A stretch of DNA of 64,000 nt, from NCBI RefSeq assembly GCF_900111765.1, contig NZ_FOIB01000005.1, positions 558,001 through 622,000 on the forward strand, read 5' to 3'. The first letter of the stretch is position 1, and every line of letters begins with the position of its first letter. Below the pieces are notes generated by a model. That model ran no database searches. It was not told the DNA's origin and saw nothing but the letters and a program-made list of their open reading frames with translations. Below are positions 1-7,166 of the stretch, one piece after another. The stretch comes from Myxococcus fulvus (lineage in GTDB: Bacteria > Myxococcota > Myxococcia > Myxococcales > Myxococcaceae). The position numbers were made by a program, and so were the translations under genes.

Positions 1-800
1 GGCTGGAGGACCCGCTGCGCGCGCATGTGCGGGCGCGGTTCGGTGGTTACGAGCGTCCGCCTGTGACGGAGGCACCGGAGCCGATGGTCGAGGAGCCCCA
101 GCGGGCTTTGGTCATCACGTCGCGTCCGACGGTGTCCTGCATCATGCCGACGTTCAACCGGCGGAGGTTCGTCCCACTGGCGGTGCGTTGGTTTCTTTCC
201 CAGGACTGGGCGGACAAGGAGCTCATCATCGTCGATGACGGCACCGAGCCTGTCGCGGACCTGCTTCCGGACTCGCCGAGCATCCGGCATGTGCGATTGG
301 AGGGGCGACACTCCGTGGGGGCGAAGCGGAACATCGCCTGCGAGGCGGCGCGAGCGGAGGTCATCGTCCATTGGGATGACGATGATTGGTACGCACCTCG
401 GCGGCTTCGTTATCAGGTCACGTCCCTGCTCGACTCAGGAGCGGATGTGAATGGACTGGCGCGTGTCTATCATCATCAACCGTCCACGGGACAGTCCTGG
501 CAGTATGTCTATCCCAAGGGTCAACGCCCCTGGGTGGCCGGTGGGACGTTGTGTTACGTGAAGGCGTTCTGGCGTCGCAATCCGTTCGCGGACATCCAGG
601 TCGGCGAAGACGCGCGCTTCCTCTGGGGCGCGGCGATGGCTCGAATCCAGGTGCTCCAGGACCCGAGCATCTACGTCGCGCGGATCCACGAAGCGAATGT
701 GGACCCGAAGCAGGTCCACCAACGCTACTGGTCCCCTCACCCCACCGACACCGTGCGGACGTTGATGGGCGAGGCGTTCGGGGCCTTCATGCCCCCCTAA
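1..800 (+). CDS. Family 2 glycosyltransferase, 5' end outside window
   Basis: This is a GT-A type glycosyltransferase, which moves a sugar from a nucleotide-sugar donor to an unknown acceptor. The strand opening SCIMPTFNRRRF and the following ELIIVDDGTEP are the nucleotide-binding start of the GT2 fold. VHWDDDDWYAPRR holds the metal-binding DXD-type motif, and VGEDARFLWG sits where the catalytic acidic region is expected. A GTG at 27 could be read as a start, but the frame stays open to the left edge and encodes plausible protein (LEDPLRAHVRARFGGYE), so the gene probably begins upstream. I cannot name the sugar or the pathway. The next gene is a transporter 245 bp away and looks unrelated. 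Confidence 0.85.
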   Translation, partial: LEDPLRAHVRARFGGYERPPVTEAPEPMVEEPQRALVITSRPTVSCIMPTFNRRRFVPLAVRWFLSQDWADKELIIVDDGTEPVADLLPDSPSIRHVRLEGRHSVGAKRNIACEAARAEVIVHWDDDDWYAPRRLRYQVTSLLDSGADVNGLARVYHHQPSTGQSWQYVYPKGQRPWVAGGTLCYVKAFWRRNPFADIQVGEDARFLWGAAMARIQVLQDPSIYVARIHEANVDPKQVHQRYWSPHPTDTVRTLMGEAFGAFMPP

Positions 801-931
801 ACTGTGAGTGCAGGTCAGAATGGGCCTCGGGAAAAACCAGTGGGGGTGGCGCGGGGTCCTCTGACTGTTGAGTGGGTGAACGTGCTCCTCTGGACGAGCG
901 ACCAGCAAGGCTCCAGGTCAGACATTCCAAC

Positions 932-968
932 CCGAGACACCCAATTCAATCCTCACATCCGAGACACC
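932..968. repeat. Direct repeat CCGAGACACC x2 upstream of the symporter gene
   Basis: The 10-bp word CCGAGACACC occurs at 932-941 and again at 959-968, 27 bp start to start, about 80 bp before the symporter start. Spaced direct repeats of this size can be sites for an activator or repressor, but no regulator gene is adjacent. Confidence 0.3.
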
Positions 969-1045
969 TCCAGCGACGTGACTTCTGTACTGGCTTCGGC
1001 GCCCCCTGTTCTGTACCGCTCGCACAGGTTTACGGTGGCGAGTGG

Positions 1046-2260
1046 ATGAAACACTCCACCGTCACGAACTCCGCTGAAACCAGTCAGTTGCTGACCGGCG
1101 AAACCGCGCCCGCCTTCACGGGCTCCACGCTGTCCGCGGGCTTCGTCACGGTGCTCGTGGCCTTCTCGAGCACGGGCGCCCTCATCTTCCAGGCCGCCGA
1201 GGCCGCGGGCGCGACTCCCGCGCAGATGAGCTCCTGGATGGGCGCCCTGGGTCTCGGCATCGCCGTGACGACCATCGGCCTGTCCCTGCGCTATCGCGCT
1301 CCCGTCCTCACCGGGTGGTCCACCCCCGGCGCGGCGCTGCTCGCCACCAGCCTCGTCGGCCTGCCGATGTCCGACGCCATCGGCGTGTTCCTCTTCTGCG
1401 GCGCGCTCATCACCCTCTTCGGTGTCACCGGCTGGTTCGAGCGGGCCCTCGGCCACATCTCGCTCCCCCTCACCGCCGCGATGCTCGCCGGAATCCTCGC
1501 CCGCTTCGGCTTGGACGTCTTCGTGTCCATGAAGACACGGCTCCTGCTCGTCGCCGTCATGATGGGCGCCTACGTGCTCGGCAAGCGCCTGTGGCCCCGC
1601 TACGCCATCCTCGTCGTCCTGGGCCTGGGCTCCTGTGTCGCCTGGGCCTCGGGACTGATGCGCTTCTCCGAGCTCCACTTCGCCTGGGCCACGCCTGTCT
1701 TCACCGCTCCGACGTTCTCCTGGCACGCGCTGCTCGGCGTCGGCGTGCCGCTCTTCATCGTGACGATGGCGTCCCAGAACGTCCCCGGCGTCGCCGTGCT
1801 CCGTGCGTCCGGCTACACCACCCCCATCTCCCCCATCATCACCACCACGGGCCTCGCGACGATGGTGCTCGCCCCCTTCGGCTGCTTCGCGCTCAACCTC
1901 GCCGCCATCACCGCCGCCATCTGCACCGGCAAGGAAGCCCACGAGGACCCCTCCAAGCGCTATGCCGGCGGCGTCGTCTCCGGCGTCCTCTACCTCCTGG
2001 CGGGCCTCGCCGGAGCGACCTTCGTCACCCTCTTCACCGCCTTCCCCCGCGAGCTCGTCCTCGCCATCGCCGGCATGGCCCTGTTCGGCACCATCGCCAA
2101 CAGCCTGTCCACGGCCATGAGCAGCGAGCGCCATCGCGAGGGCGCTGTCGTCACCTTCCTGGTCGCCCTGTCCAATGTCTCCCTGTTCGGCGTCGGCGCC
2201 GCCTTCTGGGCCCTGGTCCTGGGCCTGGCCACCTCCACCGTCGTCAACTGGCGACGCTAG
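1046..2260 (+). CDS. benE: BenE-family benzoate/H+ symporter
   Basis: This is an inner-membrane secondary transporter of the BenE family, which typically imports benzoate with protons. The 404-aa product fits the family length. It is almost entirely hydrophobic, with about 12 predicted membrane segments and the family-like stretches TGWSTPGAALLAT and VTMASQNVPGVAVLRASGY. The frame is open from 872, but the first 58 residues are rich in Arg, Pro and His and do not resemble the family. The ATG at 1046, after a GGTGGCGAG-like ribosome site, precedes a short polar tail and the first helix, so I chose it. No aromatic degradation genes are next to it, so the substrate is inferred from the family only. 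Confidence 0.85.
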   Translation: MKHSTVTNSAETSQLLTGETAPAFTGSTLSAGFVTVLVAFSSTGALIFQAAEAAGATPAQMSSWMGALGLGIAVTTIGLSLRYRAPVLTGWSTPGAALLATSLVGLPMSDAIGVFLFCGALITLFGVTGWFERALGHISLPLTAAMLAGILARFGLDVFVSMKTRLLLVAVMMGAYVLGKRLWPRYAILVVLGLGSCVAWASGLMRFSELHFAWATPVFTAPTFSWHALLGVGVPLFIVTMASQNVPGVAVLRASGYTTPISPIITTTGLATMVLAPFGCFALNLAAITAAICTGKEAHEDPSKRYAGGVVSGVLYLLAGLAGATFVTLFTAFPRELVLAIAGMALFGTIANSLSTAMSSERHREGAVVTFLVALSNVSLFGVGAAFWALVLGLATSTVVNWRR

Positions 2261-2439
2261 AAAGCCCCCCCGCGCCCGTCTCACCCGAGACATGGCGCGC
2301 CGCGTGATACATCGCTGGAGACGCCTGGCCGTTCCGCCCCGGGTGAATAACGGGGACCCCGGATTGCTCGGTTGCTTGGAGAATGTGAAAGTACGCCTCG
2401 AGTCGTCCGCATTCGTCCCCCTCTCGAGGCCCCCCCAGC

Positions 2440-4272
2440 GTGAGCGCCCGACCCGGTCTTGCCTTCGCAGTGTCCGTGGAACAGGGAGTCCCCTCCGCCC
2501 TCCCCTCCCGCGCCATCGAAGTCGACGTCGGCGTGGCGCTCCCCACCGCCTTCGGTGGGCTGCGCAAGGTCCTCAAGGCCTGTGAGGACGCGGCCCCCGA
2601 CGTCCACCGCGCCATCGCCGCCGCGCACCCCTCCGAGTGGAACCGGCTGTTCCCGGGCACGACGCAGGGCGTCCCCGCGCTCGAGGACCTGGCGCTGTCC
2701 CCCTCCGAGCGTCGGCTCCACCGTGAATCCGAGCAGACGTTCTGGATTCTCACCGTGGCCGCGCGAACCATCGTGGAGACGCTGCGCGCCAGCGGCCGCC
2801 CCCTCGTGCTGCATGGCGCGGGAGAGTGCGACCTGGTCAGCCTGCGCGCCGTCATGCGCGCCGCCGAGTGGGCCCGGCTGGACGGCCTGGACGGCACCCT
2901 CCTGCTCACCGGCTGGCGGATGCGACGTCCCCATGGCGCCGCCGCCTTCGAGTCTCGCCGGCAGGCCTATCTCGACTCGCTGTGCGACCGCATGCGCGTG
3001 CCCCACGCCTCCGGCCCGGGTCCCGTGTCCTCGCGCGAGCTGGAGCCCACGGTGGACCTGGAGGGCCGCTACCTGCGGCTCGTCGTGGACGAGTCGGAGT
3101 CGCGCGAGACTCGCGTGGCCGCGGCCATCCTCGCCATCCGCAGCTGCTTCTTCACCACGAACTACGAGGGCGCGCTGCTCGCCGCCGAGCACGGCTTGTC
3201 GCTGCTCGAGTCCACGTCCGAGCCGAACTTCCCCGGGCGCGTGGTCCAGGCCTGGGAGGCGCTCGACACGGGCTTCACCACGCCGGCCATCGAAATCGAC
3301 CGCGCGAGCCTGGGAGACGAGGACGAGCTGAAGGCCCTGCTCCACCGGTGCATGGGCGTGGTGCATGTCTTCACGGGCTCGCACGACGAGGCCATGGCCG
3401 CGTTCGGCCGCGGGCTCGAGTGCCGACTGCCTCCCGAGCTGCGCGCGCGACTGCACATGTTCCGCGCGCTGACGCTGACCAAGCGCTTCGGTCAGCTCCC
3501 CAATGCCCGCGCGGAGGTCGAGGCGGGGCTCGCGGAGCTGGCACGCAGCACCGCGCCGGACCGCGCGCTCCAGGAGGGCTGGCTGCGCAACGTGTGCGCG
3601 CTGACCTGGTTCCAGGAGCGCAAGCTCGACAAGGCGCTGGTCGAGGAGAAGCTCGCCATGCGCTGCGTGGGTGATTTGCACGACGCGAGCGCCACGCACC
3701 TCAAGATCAACCTCATCTCCAACGCCAGCTACCTCCAGGAGTCCGCGCGGCAGTTCGCGGACGCCATCGGAACATGGCGGCGCTTCGAGGGCATCAGCGA
3801 GCGCTGGGGCGTCAACTTCTCCAAGCACCACCGCTACCGCCTCGCGGGCCTGGAGTTCGCGTCCGGCCAGCGTGACGAGGCCGTGGAGCACTTCCAGCAG
3901 GCCTATGCCAGCGCGGAGGCCCTGCGCGACTCGTTCCACCGTCAGGTCATCGCGGCGGAGCTGGGCCGCCTGTTCCTCGACGACGGACGGATGGCGCAGG
4001 CGGTGGAGTGGTTCGCCCGCGCCGAGCAGCACGCCCGCGAGATTGGCGAGCCCCTGAAGGCGGCGGAGAGCCTGGCGGGACTGTCCCTCGCGGCGGGACG
4101 CGAGGACTGGTCCGAGGCCCTGCGCTGCGCCCGGGCCAGCACCACCTGGCCCAAGGAGACCCAGGCCCTGGTGGACGCGCTCACGAAGTCGGACGCGAAG
4201 GCGGTGCACGCGCTGCTGCCCCGCCCCCGCACGAAGCTGAACCGGCCGTTCGACTCGGTCAGCCTCTACTGA
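2440..4272 (+). CDS. TPR-repeat protein of unknown function
   Basis: The 610-aa protein starts at GTG 2440 and has no signal peptide or membrane segment. Roughly residues 230-590 are consecutive helix pairs with TPR-like spacing, for example FTGSHDEAMAAFGRGLE, ASGQRDEAVEHFQQAYA and LDDGRMAQAVEWFARAEQ. The first 200 residues are different. They contain RPLVLHGAGECDLVSLRAV and LDGTLLLTGWRM, which recall a Rossmann-like core, but I see no Walker motif or other catalytic signature. TPRs usually mediate protein contacts, so this is probably an adaptor or regulator. Its stop lies 12 bp from the stop of a convergent gene. I do not recognise a named family. Confidence 0.75.
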   Translation: MSARPGLAFAVSVEQGVPSALPSRAIEVDVGVALPTAFGGLRKVLKACEDAAPDVHRAIAAAHPSEWNRLFPGTTQGVPALEDLALSPSERRLHRESEQTFWILTVAARTIVETLRASGRPLVLHGAGECDLVSLRAVMRAAEWARLDGLDGTLLLTGWRMRRPHGAAAFESRRQAYLDSLCDRMRVPHASGPGPVSSRELEPTVDLEGRYLRLVVDESESRETRVAAAILAIRSCFFTTNYEGALLAAEHGLSLLESTSEPNFPGRVVQAWEALDTGFTTPAIEIDRASLGDEDELKALLHRCMGVVHVFTGSHDEAMAAFGRGLECRLPPELRARLHMFRALTLTKRFGQLPNARAEVEAGLAELARSTAPDRALQEGWLRNVCALTWFQERKLDKALVEEKLAMRCVGDLHDASATHLKINLISNASYLQESARQFADAIGTWRRFEGISERWGVNFSKHHRYRLAGLEFASGQRDEAVEHFQQAYASAEALRDSFHRQVIAAELGRLFLDDGRMAQAVEWFARAEQHAREIGEPLKAAESLAGLSLAAGREDWSEALRCARASTTWPKETQALVDALTKSDAKAVHALLPRPRTKLNRPFDSVSLY

Positions 4273-4284
4273 GACACCGACGCG

Positions 4285-4848
4285 TCACTGGCGCGTCGCC
4301 GTGAAGCGGCGCACCACGCGGCACTCCGGGTCGCCTTCCACCGTGTTCACGTGGCTGGCATTGAACGTCCCGGAGAAGGAGGCCGGTGCATCGAGGCTCT
4401 CGGGGGGCTCGGCGAACACACCCTCGATGAGGTAGAGCAGCTCGGTGGGAGGACCCTCGCGGCGACGCAGCTCCACCACCGCCCTCAGCACGAGGTGTTT
4501 GTCCTCGCTCCCCTTGAAATGCGAGCCCGTGAGGGGGACTTCGCCCAGCGTCCCCGTGATGTCCACCTCGCGTCCCTTCTGGACCACGACGACCCGTTCG
4601 CCCTCCGGCAGCGACACACCCACCAGGCCGCAGTCGGCGCTCAACGGCGTGGTGTCCTGGAAGCTGAACACGTAGGCGCCGCTGATGGCGCAGCCGAACT
4701 CACACTCCTCGGGCGCGATGACGTCGACATCGTCATCCCCGCTGTTGCACCCAGGATTGCCCATGCCGCTGCCCATGGACAACACGGCCGTCACCAACAA
4801 CAACGGGACGCGCAGGTACGTCTTTCCTCGAGACACTTCGTCACGCAT
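4285..4848 (-). CDS. Small exported protein, possible lipoprotein
   Basis: The 187-aa product starts at ATG 4848. A start six codons earlier is possible, but this one sits directly before the basic-hydrophobic signal sequence MRDEVSRGKTYLRVPLLLVT. The signal region ends near GNPGCNSGDDD. A cysteine followed by an acidic stretch suggests lipidation, although NPGC is a poor lipobox match. The mature part is beta-rich with repeated VEL/VVV strands and several cysteines, which suggests an envelope domain. No catalytic motif is visible. It lies 57 bp downstream of the FAD oxidase gene on the same strand and may be co-transcribed with it. Confidence 0.7.
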   Translation of the reverse strand: MRDEVSRGKTYLRVPLLLVTAVLSMGSGMGNPGCNSGDDDVDVIAPEECEFGCAISGAYVFSFQDTTPLSADCGLVGVSLPEGERVVVVQKGREVDITGTLGEVPLTGSHFKGSEDKHLVLRAVVELRRREGPPTELLYLIEGVFAEPPESLDAPASFSGTFNASHVNTVEGDPECRVVRRFTATRQ

Positions 4849-4905
4849 GTCGGATTCCCCACCCACTGCTTTCCGGCCCAGAGACGGTGTTTCCCTGCAA
4901 AGATG

Positions 4906-6003
4906 TCAGCCGCGTCCCTCGCCCGGCCCCAGGGCCCGGGCAGGAGAGAACGGCGCCTCGCGCCCCGACGCCACCTGCTCCACCACCAGCGCCGCCGCGT
5001 GGGCGCCCGTGAGGATCCCCTGCCCGCCCAACCCCGTGGCCACGAACGTGCGCCGCGTGCCCGGGTAGCGGCCCAGGTACGGACGACCATCCGGCGTCAC
5101 CGCGCGCAGCCCGGCCCAGGCACGCACGAAGCGAGCCTCGCGCAGACGTGGCGCCAGCTTCGCCACCGTGGCGCTCAGGTGCAGCAGGCCCGTGGGCGTC
5201 ACGTTCTCCACGAAGCCCACGTCCTCCTCCGTGGCCCCCACCACCAGCTCCCCCGCGCGCCACGGCGCCAGGTACGTCGGCCCGGACACGACTCGCGACA
5301 AGGAAAGCCCTGGCTGGTGCACCACCATCATCTGCCCTCGCACCGGCTTGAGCGGCAGCGGAGGCAAGCCCGCGAGTGTCGACGACCAGGGCCCCGCGCT
5401 CACGAGGAGCTGGTCCGCGCGCAGCGTCTCTCGGTCCGTGCGCAGCACCACGGCGTCGGAGGTCTCCTCCACCGCGCGCGCCGACTCACCGAGCCGCAGC
5501 CGCACACCCGCGCGAGCCGCCGCGCCCAGCAGCGCGTTGACGTAGCCCTCCGTGTCCACCATGTGGCCACGCGACGACTCGAAGGCACCCAAGAGCGGCG
5601 TCCCCTCCAGCGCGGGCTCCAGCTCCACCAGGCGCGCGGCGTCCACCCACGTGCCCAGCTCCTCCGGATGTTTCTCGGCGCGCGCAGCGAGCGCGTCACG
5701 CCCCTTGGTATCGGCGGCGATGCGGAGGATGCCCTGTCCACGGCGGAGCAGCGCGCCCTCGGGGAGCGAGTCCAGCTCCGCCACCAGCGCATCCCTGCCG
5801 GCGCGCGCGAAGGCCAGCATGTCCGCGTCGTCGTAGAGGCGCACGGAGGGAATCGCCACGCCCGCCGCCGCGCGAGAGCCCCGGCCTCCCGGGTCCACCG
5901 CGTCCAACACCGTCACGCGCGCGCCGAGCGCCGCCAGCCGCCGTGCGGCCGACAGCCCCACCACGCCCGCGCCGAGAATCAGGACCTCCGAGCTGAAACC
6001 CAT
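4906..6003 (-). CDS. FAD-dependent amine oxidase, glycine oxidase/ThiO-like (DAO family)
   Basis: The 365-aa protein is the usual size for DAO-family flavoenzymes, which oxidise the C-N bond of glycine, D-amino acids or related amines using FAD and oxygen. The N-terminus VLILGAGVVGLSAARRLAALG is the dinucleotide-binding GxGxxG motif, followed by an acidic residue ending strand 2 (VTVLDAVDPGG). The C-terminal TPDGRPYLGRYPG and VATGLGGQGILTGAHAA are typical of the FAD-closing region in ThiO-like proteins. ThiO makes the imine for thiamine biosynthesis, but no other thi gene lies nearby, so the substrate is open. Start is ATG 6003. Confidence 0.8.
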   Translation of the reverse strand: MGFSSEVLILGAGVVGLSAARRLAALGARVTVLDAVDPGGRGSRAAAGVAIPSVRLYDDADMLAFARAGRDALVAELDSLPEGALLRRGQGILRIAADTKGRDALAARAEKHPEELGTWVDAARLVELEPALEGTPLLGAFESSRGHMVDTEGYVNALLGAAARAGVRLRLGESARAVEETSDAVVLRTDRETLRADQLLVSAGPWSSTLAGLPPLPLKPVRGQMMVVHQPGLSLSRVVSGPTYLAPWRAGELVVGATEEDVGFVENVTPTGLLHLSATVAKLAPRLREARFVRAWAGLRAVTPDGRPYLGRYPGTRRTFVATGLGGQGILTGAHAAALVVEQVASGREAPFSPARALGPGEGRG

Positions 6004-6053
6004 CCGTCAGACCCACCGGTGTGCAGCGAGATGTCGCTCCCTGAATACACGAA

Positions 6054-6086
6054 GGGCGCCGCCCCTGTATCGAGGGGACGGCGCCC
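6054..6086 (-). terminator. Hairpin terminator after the 133-aa gene
   Basis: The arms are GGGCGCCGCCCC (6054-6065) and GGGGACGGCGCCC (6074-6086), with an 8-nt loop and one mismatch. On the minus strand the hairpin is followed by TTCGTGTATT, only weakly T-rich. It lies 33 bp past the stop of the gene ending at 6119 and probably closes the long minus-strand run. Confidence 0.6.
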
Positions 6087-6118
6087 GGGGGGGGAGGGCT
6101 ACTGAGGTGAAGCCCGAA

Positions 6119-6520
6119 TCAGGACGGCGTCGCCTCGGCCATGCGCTTGGCGAACAGCTCCGCCGCGTTGCGCAGGCTCTGCTCCGACAGGCCGCCCTTC
6201 TCGTTCGCCTTCATCACGTCCGAGAGCAGGTCGGTGATCTGGTTCTTGCCGCCCATCTTGTCGAGCAGGCCGCTCACCAGGCTGTTGCCGCCCATGCCCT
6301 CGAGCATGTTGCTGCCCGGGAACTTGTTGAGCAGGTTCTTCGCGACGCTCGCGCCGGGGAAGAGGTCCATGGCCGCGCCCAGGCCCGCCTGGAGCGGGTT
6401 CTCGCCCTTCATCAGCCCGCTGACGAAGCCCGCCGCGATGCCCAGGGCCGGGTTGATGGCCGTGAGCGCCGGCTTGAGGATGTCCAGCGCCTTGCCGAGA
6501 ACGTTCTTGAAGAGCCCCAT
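6119..6520 (-). CDS. Small Gly/Ala/Leu-rich amphipathic protein, unknown function
   Basis: The 133-aa protein starts at ATG 6520 after GAGAGG. There is no signal peptide. It is built of short amphipathic or hydrophobic helices broken by Gly and Pro. The N-terminus MGLFKNVLGKALDILKPAL reads like a cationic amphipathic helix. This is followed by NPALGIAAGFVSGLMKG, LQAGLGAAMDLFPG and glycine-rich LVSGLLDKMGGKNQ. The composition recalls membrane-active peptides and some secreted structural proteins. It is the last gene of a minus-strand run containing two LanB-like proteins, 149 bp after the previous gene. It could be a substrate of that cassette or simply an unrelated helical protein. Confidence 0.7.
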   Translation of the reverse strand: MGLFKNVLGKALDILKPALTAINPALGIAAGFVSGLMKGENPLQAGLGAAMDLFPGASVAKNLLNKFPGSNMLEGMGGNSLVSGLLDKMGGKNQITDLLSDVMKANEKGGLSEQSLRNAAELFAKRMAEATPS

Positions 6521-6669
6521 GATTGCCTCTCGCGTGCCGGCGTCGCTCTGCGTCCGCCGAAAGTAAGCCTGACAGTGGAGTTATCGGACCAGCGCCCACA
6601 AAGTTCCGTGGCTCCGGAACAAATCCGGGAGAGCCCTGTCAGGCCCAGTGATTCCGCGAGGTTGCGGCC

Positions 6670-7104
6670 TCAGTCCTTCTTGGGGCCGCGAGGTGGGGTC
6701 GGCGCGCCCCGGGACTCGGGGGCCCCGGTGAGGACCGCGTCCGAGGCCAGCGCGGCCTTGTAGCGCTCATCGCCCTTGTCGGAGCTGAAGCCGTCGCGCT
6801 GCTGGGCGCGGCTGATGATGACCTCGCCGCTGATGAGCTTGTCGAGGTGACCCTGGATCTCCTCGACGGTGGGGGCCTTGGGGTCCTTGGCCTTGAGTTC
6901 GTGGTCGAGGGTGATCTCCAGCGGCATCGGCTTCTCGGGGTGCAGCTTGTAGCCGATGATCTTCTCGACGTAGGCCTCCACCGGAATCTGGAGCATCCGC
7001 GCCTGCTCCTTCACGTCTGCGTCCGCGAGCAGCTCCGCGCGAATCTCCTCCACGGGGCGCTTGAGCTTCCGGGGCTCCGGAACGACGGTGTTCTCTCCAG
7101 ACAT
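6670..7104 (-). CDS. 144-aa protein downstream of LanB-like genes, candidate modification substrate
   Basis: ATG 7104 follows GGAGAGG, so I prefer it to the longer frame from 7194, whose extra residues overlap the LanB-like gene and look non-coding. The protein is highly charged and soluble. It has a helical, Leu/Glu/Ala-rich first half (VEEIRAELLADADVKEQARM), a Lys/Pro-rich middle, and a short low-complexity tail (SRGAPTPPRGPKKD). It has no signal peptide and no cysteine. It lies 62 bp after the stop of the LanB-like gene on the same strand. A leader-like helix followed by a flexible tail would fit a carrier for residues added at the C-terminus, but this is inference. I recognise no named family. 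Confidence 0.75.
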   Translation of the reverse strand: MSGENTVVPEPRKLKRPVEEIRAELLADADVKEQARMLQIPVEAYVEKIIGYKLHPEKPMPLEITLDHELKAKDPKAPTVEEIQGHLDKLISGEVIISRAQQRDGFSSDKGDERYKAALASDAVLTGAPESRGAPTPPRGPKKD

Positions 7105-7166
7105 GACCTCTCCAGGGTGGTGCGCCGAACCTCGGGCACATTCTGTTCGCGGACGCGGCTCGGATG

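Noticed and set aside
872-1045. N-terminal extension of the BenE-type symporter
   Set aside because: The 58 extra residues are Arg/Pro/His-rich, unlike the family, and ATG 1046 has a better context.
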